Under the pieces are notes generated by a model, which searched no databases, was not told the origin of the DNA, and worked only from the letters and a program-made list of their open reading frames with translations. This document shows positions 17,115 through 26,377 of a stretch of 64,000 nucleotides of DNA, piece after piece. Origin of the DNA: Methylobrevis albus. GTDB lineage: Bacteria > Pseudomonadota > Alphaproteobacteria > Rhizobiales > Pleomorphomonadaceae. Location: contig NZ_JADZLT010000040.1 of the NCBI RefSeq assembly GCF_015904235.1, positions 124,001-188,000 of the forward strand. The letters run 5' to 3'. The position numbers and the translations under genes are program-made. Position 1 is the stretch's first letter, and every line of letters starts with the position of its first letter.

Positions 17115-17609
17115 ATGACCGACCCGGTGGAAGCCGCCGCGCTGCCCGACAGCGCGCGGCGCGTGGCGGACGAGGCGGCGCGGCGCGGCCTTGTCGTCCG
17201 CATCGTCGAGATGCCGGCGTCGACGCGCACCGCCGACGAGGCCGCCGCCGCTTGCGGCTGCACCGCGGCGCAGATCGTGAAGTCGCTGGTGTTCACCGGG
17301 CGCGACAGCGGCGCGCCGCTGCTCCTCCTCGTCTCCGGCCCGAACCGGGTCGACCAGGAGGGCATCGCCGCGCGGATCGGCGAGGCGCTGGACCGGCCGA
17401 ACGGCAAGGCGGTGCGGGACATCACCGGCTTTGCCATCGGCGGCATCCCGCCGCTCGGCCACGCCCGGCCGCTGCGCACGTTCATCGATCCCGACCTGCT
17501 TGCCTTCGACACGGTCTGGGCCGCGGCGGGCACGCCGAATTGCGTCTTCGCCGTCGACCCGAAGGCGCTCGCCGCCGCGATCGGCGCCGAAATCGTCGTG
17601 ATGGGCTGA
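17115..17609 (+). CDS. YbaK/EbsC family aminoacyl-tRNA deacylase
   Basis: A 164-residue single-domain protein of the Cys-tRNAPro/Pro-tRNA editing family, which removes wrongly attached amino acids from tRNA in the cytosol. The conserved Lys lies in AQIVKSLVF (about residue 56), and GFAIGGIPPLGH is the hallmark Gly-Gly-x-Pro-Pro loop. It starts 2 bp after the ilvH stop, so it is probably the third gene of the ilvBH transcript, although its job is unrelated. Which tRNA it edits (Ala, Cys, Ser) is not shown. Confidence 0.9.
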   Translation: MTDPVEAAALPDSARRVADEAARRGLVVRIVEMPASTRTADEAAAACGCTAAQIVKSLVFTGRDSGAPLLLLVSGPNRVDQEGIAARIGEALDRPNGKAVRDITGFAIGGIPPLGHARPLRTFIDPDLLAFDTVWAAAGTPNCVFAVDPKALAAAIGAEIVVMG

Positions 17610-17639
17610 GGGTGGCGCCGGGCGGAGGGGTGGCTTGGA

Positions 17640-18299
17640 ATGATCCTCGTGTCCGCCTTCGAGCCGTTCGGCGGCGACGACGTCAACGCCTCGGAGGAAG
17701 CGCTCGCCGCGCTGGTCCGCGGGGCCGCGGCGACGGATCGTCCGGACGTGTACCGCCTTTCGAGCCCGGGGACCGGCGACGCCGGACCGCTGTTCCGGCC
17801 GCTGCGTCTGCCGTGCGTCTACGGCGAGGCGGCGGCCGTGCTCGCCGCCGCCGTCGATGCCGACTGCCGCGGCATCCTGATGCTCGGCGAGGCGCGCTCG
17901 CGTAGCCTGATCTCGGTCGAGCGGTGCGGGCTCAACCGCATCGGCGCCGGGCTCGCGGACAACGCCGGGCGGCTGGTCGAGGGCGCGGCGATCGATCCGG
18001 ACGGGCCCGACGAGCTTCTCGCCAGCCTCGACGTGGACGCCCTCTGCCGCGACCTCGTCGCCGCCGGCATTCCCGCCGCCGTGTCGGACAGCGCCGGCGG
18101 CTTCGTCTGCAACGACACGCTGTACCGGACGCTGGCCGCCTTCGCGCCGCGCCTGGCGGTCTCGTTCCTGCATGTGCCGCCGACACCGGCCCAGGCCGCG
18201 GCGGCCGGCGGGGCGAACGGCATGGCGACCGACATGGTCGCCACCGCCGCCGCCCACGCGATCCGCTTTCTTGGCGCCGGCGGGGCGCGTCACGCGTAA
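17640..18299 (+). CDS. Pyroglutamyl-peptidase I-like cysteine peptidase (C15)
   Basis: Removes N-terminal pyroglutamate from peptides in the cytosol. The 219-residue protein opens with the family motif ILVSAFEPFGGDDVN, and the Cys157 (SAGGFVCNDTLY) and His178 (SFLHVP) pair of the catalytic triad is clear. The acidic triad member is most likely Glu95 in LISVERCGLN. All three are in the usual order and spacing, so it should be active. It lies 30 bp after the ybaK-like gene. Confidence 0.88.
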   Translation: MILVSAFEPFGGDDVNASEEALAALVRGAAATDRPDVYRLSSPGTGDAGPLFRPLRLPCVYGEAAAVLAAAVDADCRGILMLGEARSRSLISVERCGLNRIGAGLADNAGRLVEGAAIDPDGPDELLASLDVDALCRDLVAAGIPAAVSDSAGGFVCNDTLYRTLAAFAPRLAVSFLHVPPTPAQAAAAGGANGMATDMVATAAAHAIRFLGAGGARHA

Positions 18300-18416
18300 A
18301 TCCAGGCCGGGTGGTCCGACCAATTGCCGCGTGGGGCGACATCCGCGGCGTGCCCGATTGCGGCGAACCAAGGCAGCGCCTATCGTCGCGCCGCCTGAAC
18401 AGGAGAACCGGCGCTG

Positions 18417-19103
18417 ATGGCGGCACTCGAACTCGACCACGTCTTCGTCTTCGTCGAGCCGGATCACGGCCGTCCGGGCGGGCGGATCTATGACGTGCTG
18501 GCGGAAGGCGGGCTCGTCGAGAGCTATCGCCGACGGCACGAGGGGCAGGGCACCGCCGACGTCTGTTTCTGCTTCGACAACGCCTATCTCGAACTGCTCT
18601 GGGTGGTCGACGTGCAGGAAGCGCGCGCGCCCGAGCTCGACCGCGCCGGCATCAACCGCCGCGCCGACTGGCGCTTCCACGGCGGCTCGCCCTACGGCAT
18701 CGCCGTGCGCAGCGACGGCGAGCTGCCGTTCGAGACCTGGCCCTACCGCTTCTCCGGCCTGCCCGAGCACCTGCACCTGCCGGTGGCGGTCGCCTCCGAC
18801 GACCTCGGCCAGCCGTTCGTGTTCCAGGCGCTGCGCAACAAGCGCCCCGACCAGTGGGACAACGGCAGCGCCGGCGCGCGGCAGGCGGCGGCCGGCTTCA
18901 CCGAGATCATCGGCATCGACCTGACGCTGCCCGAGGAGGTGACGCCCGGCGACGGCGTGCTGGCGCTGCGCGACGCCGGCCTCGTCCGCCTGCACGCCGG
19001 CCCGCCCGGCCCGATGGCGCACGAGATCATCCTCACCCTCGACCGCCCCGGCCGCCAGAAGCCGCGCCGGCTGAGCATCGCGCATTTCGAGTGGCTGGAC
19101 TGA
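18417..19103 (+). CDS. VOC/glyoxalase-like domain protein
   Basis: A 228-residue protein beginning LELDHVFVFVEPDH, the start of a glyoxalase-like beta-alpha-beta fold with a possible metal-binding His. Further family features are the Glu in YLELLWV and a second half-domain. The group is diverse (lyases, isomerases, resistance proteins) and no substrate can be assigned. The start ATG has a GGAG-type site upstream (AACAGGAGAACC). It is followed at once by a GC-rich inverted repeat. Confidence 0.75.
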   Translation: MAALELDHVFVFVEPDHGRPGGRIYDVLAEGGLVESYRRRHEGQGTADVCFCFDNAYLELLWVVDVQEARAPELDRAGINRRADWRFHGGSPYGIAVRSDGELPFETWPYRFSGLPEHLHLPVAVASDDLGQPFVFQALRNKRPDQWDNGSAGARQAAAGFTEIIGIDLTLPEEVTPGDGVLALRDAGLVRLHAGPPGPMAHEIILTLDRPGRQKPRRLSIAHFEWLD

Positions 19104-19116
19104 GGTTTTGCCGTGG

Positions 19117-19283
19117 GGCGCCCCCCTCCCTGTCCCTCCCCCGCTGCGCAGGAGAGGGGACGATGGGCGAGGGGACTTTCGCCAAACGGCGGCTGAGCCG
19201 AACCGAAGCGTTGATGGGGTGAACGCCTTATCCTCCTGCGTCCCCTCTCCTGCGCAGCGGGGGAGGGACAGGGAGGGGGCGCC
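19117..19283. repeat. Dispersed intergenic inverted repeat, copy 1
   Basis: Arms of 46 and 45 bp (19117-19162 and 19239-19283) are identical apart from one extra C. The arms contain CCCTGTCCCTCCCCCGCTGC. The spacer carries GATGGGCGAGGGGACTTTCG. A second copy of the same element, with related arms and spacer, occurs at 56708-56891, which shows it is a dispersed family and not a local terminator. Confidence 0.85.
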
Positions 19284-19400
19284 GCACGGCACGACCCCAC
19301 CCATTCCCCCACAGCAACACACCTGCGTCGCGGCTGCGCATTGCCGGGCGGGCGGTGATCGCCTAAACCGTTGGTCCCGCTTCGTTCGCAGGCCGCAGCC

Positions 19401-20144
19401 ATGTCGCTCACCAGGCTCTCCGTCAACGTCAACGCCATCGCGCAGCTGCGCAACCGGCGCAACCTGCCGTGGCCGAGCGTCACCGGCCTGTCGGCCATCG
19501 CGCTGGAGGCGGGTGCCTATGGCATCACCGTGCATCCGCGCCCCGACGAGCGCCACATCCGCCGCACCGACGTGTTCGAGCTTGTCGAGCTTTTGCGCGG
19601 CGACTGGCCGGACAAGGAATTCAACATCGAGGGCTATCCGACCGAGGAGTTCCTCGTGCTCTGCGAGCGCGCCCGGCCGGACCAGGTGACGCTGGTGCCG
19701 GACGATCCCGGCCAGTCGACCTCCGACCACGGCTGGGACACGGTCGCCCACGCCGCGATGCTGACCGACGTCGTCACCCGCATCCACGGCTTCGGCGCGC
19801 GCGTCTCGCTGTTCGTCGACGCCGACCCGGTCGCCGCCGAGGGCGCCGCCAAGGTCGGCGCCGAGCGGGTGGAGTTCTACACCGGCCCCTACGGCCACAC
19901 CTTCGACGCCGCCGTGCAATCGGCCGAACTCGCCAAGCTCGTCACCGCCGCCAAGGCCGCCACCGCCGCCGGCCTCGCCCTCAACGCCGGCCACGACTTG
20001 ACCCTCACCAACCTGCCACCGCTGGTCGCCGCGATCCCGGAGATCGCGGAGGTCTCGATCGGGCATGCGCTGACGGCGGACGCGCTGGTGTATGGGATGG
20101 CGGAGACGGTGAGAAGGTATCGGGCGGCGTGCGGGGAGGCGTAA
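19401..20144 (+). CDS. pdxJ: Pyridoxine 5'-phosphate synthase
   Basis: Condenses deoxyxylulose 5-phosphate with 3-amino-2-oxopropyl phosphate, the last ring-forming step of vitamin B6 synthesis in the cytosol. The 247-residue TIM-barrel protein starts [15 protein letters not shown], with the active-site [16 protein letters not shown], the catalytic [10 protein letters not shown] and the C-terminal [13 protein letters not shown]. The ATG at 19401 was chosen over an in-frame upstream start because it gives the normal N-terminus. The last about 75 bases, which run GCGCTGACGGCGG onward, recur in degraded form at 21364-21436. Confidence 0.96.
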   Translation: MSLTRLSVNVNAIAQLRNRRNLPWPSVTGLSAIALEAGAYGITVHPRPDERHIRRTDVFELVELLRGDWPDKEFNIEGYPTEEFLVLCERARPDQVTLVPDDPGQSTSDHGWDTVAHAAMLTDVVTRIHGFGARVSLFVDADPVAAEGAAKVGAERVEFYTGPYGHTFDAAVQSAELAKLVTAAKAATAAGLALNAGHDLTLTNLPPLVAAIPEIAEVSIGHALTADALVYGMAETVRRYRAACGEA

Positions 20145-20325
20145 GGGAGGATGGGAGGCCGGCCCGGCGTCGGCTTCCCTGATTTCGGGATACCGGCGAG
20201 GTGACCCGACAAGAGCGGGCGCCGGCTTGCGCGGCGCCGACCCGTGCTTCGCGTCACGGCCCGCCCCGACGCCTTTCTGGCCGGGACGGGTGAGCTGTGA
20301 TCGCCGCGTTGTCGCTACCTGCTTC

Positions 20326-21219
20326 TCAGAGGGCGTAGCAGGTGACGGCTTCGGTCAACTGGCGGCCGGCGTCGAAGCGCTCATATGTGCCGGACCAGAT
20401 GCCGTAGATCGCAGGATCGGCGACGGGCTGGTTGCCCGGGACGCGCTGGCCGGAGGCCGACAGGCGGGCGATAACGTTCCCGTCTGCGCTTCCGTCATCG
20501 AGCTCGACAGCAAGTGCCGATTTGCCAAGCGAATACTGCGATACGAGAAACGATGGCAGCGTTTCGGCATCCGTCGCAGACCGTTGCTCGTTCAGATCGG
20601 AAATCAGCCGCCGCGAAGGATTTCGCGCGATCGAGAAACTGACCAGCGCGAGCCCGGCGATCTCGCCGGTCCGATAGCAGGCCACCTCGATGTTCGCCCC
20701 GCCAGCGACCGCCTGCGGCTTCAGCAGACCAGCACCCTGCCGGAAGGCGCTGCACGTGACCTCGCGTTCGGCGCCACTGTTCACCGACACCGTGCCGCGA
20801 TAGGTCGCGACCTCGTCGGTCTGCGGCGCGACGGTCGGGACAAGCTCGGTCGCAAACGTGAACAGTTCGGCGGTCGACAGCGGCCTGAACGCCCTCATGA
20901 CGATGCCGGCGTCCTCGTTGGCATACGTCGTCATCAGCACGGCCGGGACCACTGTCGTCTGCCCGGCAATCCGCACGCGGACGGCGCTGGTGAGCTGCCG
21001 ATCCTTCGTCGTCGAGGTCGAGAACGCCACCGTGGTGCCATCCGCGCCGGCGCAGGAGACGGTTTCGGTCGACGTGCGCGGCGGGGTCCAGGTGTTGATG
21101 CGCTTGATGATCTGGATCAGCGAGCCGCGAAGATGGTTTCGGTCGACATTGGCGGCCGCGGACGGCGCGACAGACGTCGCAACCAAGGCGGCAGCAAGCA
21201 GGCAAGCAAGACTACGCAT
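20326..21219 (-). CDS. Secreted protein of unknown function
   Basis: A 297-residue protein with a clear signal peptide (MRSLACLLAAALVATSVA, likely cleaved at PSAAA). The mature part has four or five Cys and many Thr and Ser residues, as in exported beta-rich proteins; no known motif was recognised. The start at 21219 is preferred over the ATG at 21225, since the GGGGG ribosome site directly abuts the latter. The gene lies between intact pdxJ and a decayed pdxJ 3' end, so it may have arrived with that duplication. Confidence 0.7.
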   Translation of the reverse strand: MRSLACLLAAALVATSVAPSAAANVDRNHLRGSLIQIIKRINTWTPPRTSTETVSCAGADGTTVAFSTSTTKDRQLTSAVRVRIAGQTTVVPAVLMTTYANEDAGIVMRAFRPLSTAELFTFATELVPTVAPQTDEVATYRGTVSVNSGAEREVTCSAFRQGAGLLKPQAVAGGANIEVACYRTGEIAGLALVSFSIARNPSRRLISDLNEQRSATDAETLPSFLVSQYSLGKSALAVELDDGSADGNVIARLSASGQRVPGNQPVADPAIYGIWSGTYERFDAGRQLTEAVTCYAL

Positions 21220-21363
21220 GAACATCCCCCCGTGATGATGGCGGCAGACAACTGCATCGGCGGGGGTGGCGTCAACGACGTCCTTAACAAATGGTTACCG
21301 GCCGTGTGACTTCGCCATGACAGCAATGGCGTCTATGGGGCTGTGTGCCGAGGGGTGCGCGAC

Positions 21364-21436
21364 GCGCTGACGGCCGATGGGCTCGAGTGTGGGATGGCGG
21401 AGACGGCCGGGCATTGTCGCACGGCGTGCGGGGAGG
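21364..21436 (+). pseudogene. Degraded copy of the pdxJ 3' end
   Basis: Aligned without gaps to pdxJ bases 20067-20139, this 73-base stretch matches at about 57 positions, including GGGATGGCGGAGACGG and CGGCGTGCGGGGAGG. In the pdxJ frame it would read RDALTADGLECGMAETAG where PdxJ has [18 protein letters not shown]. No 5' part of pdxJ is present. The rest of the 21220-21605 gap has no gene beyond the secreted-protein promoter area. Confidence 0.75.
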
Positions 21437-21605
21437 GGTTTCAGCCCAACCCTCCGCTGTGGCGCGAGGCGGATCCGTCGGCGTTCCGCATCGGCAGCCA
21501 GGTGTGCGACCGCGACATCTCTTGCGGACAGCTTCGGCGACGGGGGCTAGATTGCTCGAAGCCACCGCGCCTGGTCGTGCAGGCCGCGAACGCCGGGAGG
21601 AGAGC

Positions 21606-21971
21606 ATGGCCAGGTACGACGATGCTGCCTTGGCGATTCTCGACGTCGGCAATACCGCGGAGGAGGAGGGGAGGCACGGCGAGGCCATCGAGCATTTCGA
21701 CCATGCCGCCAAACTCGGGGCCGTCGAAGCGCTCGTCAATATGGCGAACATCTATGACGATGATCAGTCAGGGTTTTACGATCCCCTGAAGGCGCGAGCC
21801 CTCTACAAGGAGGCACTCAGGAAGGGTGTCCCCGAAGCGGCCTATGGTCTCGCAAATTATTATCGGCTGCGGGGAAACCGACGCTGGCAGGAATACTGGC
21901 TGCGGGTCGGGGCGGGGCTCGGTGAGGAATTCGCGATAGACGAACTGGCCGAGTTCTTGAGCAAGACCTGA
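21606..21971 (+). CDS. Small Sel1-like repeat protein
   Basis: A 121-residue helical protein. Two Sel1/TPR-like units are visible: EAIEHFDHAAKLGAVEALVN and YDPLKARALYKEALRKGVPEAA (quoted in part: LYKEALRKGVPEAAYGLANY), each with the Ala-Gly spacing of the family. Such repeats bind protein partners. The ATG at 21606 lies behind a GGGAGGAGAG site. The frame extends upstream, but that part overlaps the pdxJ remnant and is not coding. Isolated, with no clear operon partner. Confidence 0.72.
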   Translation: MARYDDAALAILDVGNTAEEEGRHGEAIEHFDHAAKLGAVEALVNMANIYDDDQSGFYDPLKARALYKEALRKGVPEAAYGLANYYRLRGNRRWQEYWLRVGAGLGEEFAIDELAEFLSKT

Positions 21972-22046
21972 GTTCCTGTTGCGGTGACGTCGGCATGGGA
22001 CGTCACTGCTGCCCGGTTCGGGCTCGGCAGGGGCCGGTGCACCCGG

Positions 22047-22176
22047 CCTCGCCCTTCGAGACAGCCGCTGCGCGGCTTCCTCAGGGTGAGGCCTTCGCGA
22101 TTTTCCTTTTACTCCAGCAGCTGCCCTTTTTCCTCATCCTGAGGAAGCCGCGCAGCGGCTGTCTCGAAGGGCGAGG
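22047..22176. repeat. Long intergenic inverted repeat upstream of the TetR gene
   Basis: Perfect 39-bp arms at 22047-22085 and 22138-22176, containing GACAGCCGCTGCGCGGCTTC. Each arm is extended by a near-match (CCTCAGGGTGAGG against CCTCATCCTGAGG). The spacer is about 50 bp and T-rich. This sequence type is common as dispersed palindromes in Rhizobiales intergenic DNA. Confidence 0.85.
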
Positions 22177-22324
22177 GAAAAGCCGAGGCGTCGGCACGCT
22201 GGATGCCGTGTCTGTTGTCGTCTGAACTCGCCATGTCGGTGCCCCATCCCCATGGGCTCTGCGCTCGCCGGGCCCTGGTTCCCGATTGCGCTCGTCGATG
22301 ATGGGCTGCGAGCGATCGGACCTC

Positions 22325-22376
22325 TTGACCCCGCGTGCGATCCCCGCCATAACCCCTCCGAACCGTAACGTACGGT
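22325..22376 (+). promoter_or_regulatory. Promoter and palindromic operator of the TetR gene
   Basis: TTGACC at 22325-22330 and CATAAC at 22348-22353 with a 17-bp spacer make a plausible promoter. Just downstream, ACCGTAACGTACGGT (22362-22376) is a 6-3-6 palindrome where the transcript would begin. A repressor bound there would block its own gene, the usual TetR arrangement. The palindrome is seen; its use by this protein is inferred. Confidence 0.5.
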
Positions 22377-22419
22377 ACGCTGCATTGCAGCACCATTTCC
22401 GGACGATGTGTGGAGCGCG

Positions 22420-23094
22420 ATGCTGGTGGCGGTCGGGGAGGTCAGCGAGCTTGGGGCGGGCGATGCTGCCGCCGAGCCGGCCTGGAGCGAGCGGCAGAGT
22501 GCCGTGCTCGAGGCGGCGCTGCGGCTGATCGTCGAGAGCGGTGATGCGCTGACCATGAGTGCGGTGGCGCGGCGGGCGAGTTGCTCGAAGGAGACGCTCT
22601 ACAAGTGGTTCGGCGATCGGGACGGGCTGCTGACGGCGACGGTGCAGTGGCAGGCGTCGAAGGTGCAGGTGGCACCCGTCGACCGGGCGCGGCTCGATCT
22701 CGCCTCGCTCGGCGCCAGCCTGACACAGTTCGCGGCCGGCTGGCTGACGGTGATCTCCAGTGATACCTCGGTGGCGCTCAACCGGCTTGCGGTCAGCCAC
22801 GCCGGCAGCCACAAGACCGATCTCGGCCGCATCGTGCTCGACAACGGCCGCCTCGCCATGGGGCGGCGGCTGAAGCCGGTGCTGGAGGCGGGACGGGCGG
22901 CGGGGCTGATCGCCTTCGACGACACGGAGGCGGCGTTCCGCGTCTTCTTCGGGCTGGTGGCGCGCGACATCCAGATCCGGCTGCTGCTCGGCGACCGGAT
23001 CGACCTCTCCGCCGCCGAGATCGACCGCGACGCCCGCGCGGCGACGCGGCAGTTCCTGGCGCTGCACCCGGGTGCAGGGCAGGGGCGGGACTGA
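22420..23094 (+). CDS. TetR family transcriptional regulator
   Basis: A 224-residue regulator. The N-terminal helix-turn-helix is clear: TMSAVARRASCSKETLYKWF (about residues 44-63). The C-terminal part resembles the AefR-type ligand domain (GLVARDIQIRLLLGDRI near the end). The first 25 residues are an Ala/Glu-rich extension. ATG at 22420 is preferred because GGAGCGCG precedes it; a GTG at 22408 in frame is possible. No efflux or enzyme gene adjoins it directly, so its main target is unknown; autoregulation is suggested by the palindrome upstream. Confidence 0.85.
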   Translation: MLVAVGEVSELGAGDAAAEPAWSERQSAVLEAALRLIVESGDALTMSAVARRASCSKETLYKWFGDRDGLLTATVQWQASKVQVAPVDRARLDLASLGASLTQFAAGWLTVISSDTSVALNRLAVSHAGSHKTDLGRIVLDNGRLAMGRRLKPVLEAGRAAGLIAFDDTEAAFRVFFGLVARDIQIRLLLGDRIDLSAAEIDRDARAATRQFLALHPGAGQGRD

Positions 23095-24363
<1,269 letters not shown>

Positions 24364-24383
24364 TCGTCCCGAGATGACCGAAC

Positions 24384-24417
24384 GCCGGCCGCGACCCCTC
24401 GCGGCCGGCATTTTCTT
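24384..24417 (+). terminator. Intrinsic terminator after ilvC
   Basis: A perfect 11-bp GC-rich stem (GCCGGCCGCGA at 24384-24394 with 24399-24409), a four-base loop of C residues, then ATTTTCTT. Confidence 0.88.
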
Positions 24418-24458
24418 GACGATGCGGCCGCCCGGCGCGGCGATTCTCGCGCGCTGAC

Positions 24459-25271
24459 TTGAGACGGTCATATCGCCGGGGCAAGGTCCGGCGGCTTCAA
24501 CCGGGACCTGCCGCCTTGTACCTCACCGAGTGGACGTCGCCGATCGGCACGCCGGTCTCCTTCACCCCGATCCGCGACGTCGCGATGCGGCTCGTCGCGC
24601 GGGGCGGCTGGCCGGTGGACCCGGACCTCGCCGCGCGCATCGAGCGGCACTGGCAGGGGGAACTCGCCCGCAACCCCAGCCTCTGGAACGGCCGTGTGCT
24701 CGGCACCGTGGCGCCCGGCCTGCCCGGCGGCGTGCGCATCGAGGACGGCGTGTTCCGCGCCGACGCGGTGGAGTTCAGCTTCGCGACGCACCTCGCCTGG
24801 CGCGCCTGGGGCTATCCCGACATCGGCATCCGCAACGTGTTCGGCTCGGCGGTGATCGAAAGCGCCGACGGCGCGCTGCTGTTCGGGCTGATGGGCGATT
24901 GGACGTCGAACCCCGGCCGGATCTATCCGCCCGGCGGCTCGCTGGAGCCGCGCGACGTCGCCGCCGACGGCACAGTCGATCTGATCGGCTCGATCGCCCT
25001 CGAACTTGCCGAGGAAACCGGGCTTGCCGTCGGCGACGCCGAGGTGGTGGAGACCATCGCCGTCTTCGACGGGCCGCGCATCTCGGTCGCGCAGCGGCTG
25101 CGTTTTGCCGAATCGGCCGAGGCGCTCGTCGCGCGCATCCGCGCCGACCTCGTCCGCCAGGCGCACCGCGAACTCGAGGACGTGGTGGTGGTCCGCGGCG
25201 TCGCCGACCTCGACCCCGCCCGCGTGCCGGCCTATGCGCTGGCGATCGCCGGACGGGTGCTCGGCGGCTGA
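24459..25271 (+). CDS. NUDIX hydrolase-like protein
   Basis: A protein of up to 270 residues with a NUDIX fold. The NUDIX box is present late in the chain as PGGSLEP, then an inserted stretch, and SIALELAEETGLAVGD (about residues 150-190). The Arg normally before the Glu helix (RE..EE.G) is Leu here, but the metal-binding Glu residues in ELAEETG remain. These proteins split nucleoside-diphosphate-linked compounds; the substrate is unknown. The start is uncertain: TTG 24459 gives the longest form, TTG 24516 or ATG 24585 would also keep the domain. Confidence 0.72.
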   Translation: MRRSYRRGKVRRLQPGPAALYLTEWTSPIGTPVSFTPIRDVAMRLVARGGWPVDPDLAARIERHWQGELARNPSLWNGRVLGTVAPGLPGGVRIEDGVFRADAVEFSFATHLAWRAWGYPDIGIRNVFGSAVIESADGALLFGLMGDWTSNPGRIYPPGGSLEPRDVAADGTVDLIGSIALELAEETGLAVGDAEVVETIAVFDGPRISVAQRLRFAESAEALVARIRADLVRQAHRELEDVVVVRGVADLDPARVPAYALAIAGRVLGG

Positions 25272-25377
25272 CCTCGCGCCCGGCGCGGCCCGTATGCGGG
25301 ATGCCTGCGGCTAAGCGTTTCCCGTCGCGCCGGCAATGCTCTAGGCTGCGCGCTCCCGCCAGTCCGGAGTTTTGTTC

Positions 25378-26292
25378 ATGGATCGCCGCTACATCGTTCT
25401 CGACGTCTTCACCGACCAGCCGCTGGCGGGCAATCCGCTCGCGGTGGTGCTCGACAGCGAAGGCCTCTCCGACGAGCGGATGCAGGCGATCGCGCTGGAG
25501 TTCAACCTTTCCGAGACCGTGTTCGTGCTGCCGCCGGAGCGGCCGGGGCACTCGGCGCGGGTGCGCATCTTCACGCCGGCGACCGAACTCCCCTTCGCCG
25601 GCCACCCCACCGTCGGCGCTGCGATTGCGGTGGCCGAGGTGCAGTTCGGTGCGATCGAGGAGGAGGCCGACGCCGTCGTCGTGCTGGAAGAGAACGTCGG
25701 TCCGGTGCGCTGCGCCGTGGTGGTGCGGCCGGGCGGGCGCGGGCGGGCGGTGTTCGACCTGCCGAAGCTGCCCGAGCCGCTCGGCTTCGACGTGCACAAG
25801 GACCTCGTCGCCGCCGCCGTCGGGCTGGAGCCGTCCGAGGTCGGCTTCGAGAACCACGTGCCGTGCGCCTTCTCGGCCGGCGTGCCCTACACCTTCGTGC
25901 CCGTGCGCGACCTCGCCGCGGCAGCCCGGGTGCGGCTCGACCCGAAGGCGGCCGCCTCGGTGTTCGGCACCACCGGCACCCGCGGCTTCTACGTCTACAC
26001 CCGCGAGACCGAATACATCGCCAACGACTTCCACGCCCGCATGCTGACCGCGCCCGCCCTCGGCATCCGCGAGGACCCCGCCACGGGCTCCGCCGCCGCG
26101 GCCTTCGCCGGCGTGCTGATGCGCTTCGACGGCGCCCGCGACGGCGAGCACCCGCACATCATCGAGCAGGGCTACGAAATGGGCCGCCCGAGCCACATCC
26201 TGCTCGAACTGCTCGTCGCCGGCGGCCGCCTGTCGGGTGCCCGCATTGCCGGCGAGGCGGTGGTGATCGCGCGCGGCGTGCTGATGGTGTGA
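25378..26292 (+). CDS. PhzF family isomerase/epimerase-like protein
   Basis: A 304-residue protein of the PhzF/diaminopimelate-epimerase fold. It begins YIVLDVFTDQPLAGNPLAVV, a strong family signature, with the catalytic Glu in FNLSETVFVL (about residue 45). The second-half motif DPATGSAAAAFAGVL is complete. Such proteins occur in many genomes outside phenazine clusters and no other phenazine gene is here, so the substrate is not known. The ATG at 25378 gives the usual start. Stands alone between the NUDIX gene and an AT-rich foreign gene. Confidence 0.92.
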   Translation: MDRRYIVLDVFTDQPLAGNPLAVVLDSEGLSDERMQAIALEFNLSETVFVLPPERPGHSARVRIFTPATELPFAGHPTVGAAIAVAEVQFGAIEEEADAVVVLEENVGPVRCAVVVRPGGRGRAVFDLPKLPEPLGFDVHKDLVAAAVGLEPSEVGFENHVPCAFSAGVPYTFVPVRDLAAAARVRLDPKAAASVFGTTGTRGFYVYTRETEYIANDFHARMLTAPALGIREDPATGSAAAAFAGVLMRFDGARDGEHPHIIEQGYEMGRPSHILLELLVAGGRLSGARIAGEAVVIARGVLMV

Positions 26293-26377
26293 GCTCGATA
26301 GTTCATTGCAATCCAACGTTTTTGTAGACCGAATCACAACCTTGTCTCACACTTTGAAGACGGGGCTGGAGGGGTCT

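Noticed and set aside
16701..20066. A very long minus-strand frame across ilvH, pcp, VOC and pdxJ
   Set aside because: It spans several confident plus-strand genes and a repeat element; composition is that of a high-GC mirror frame.
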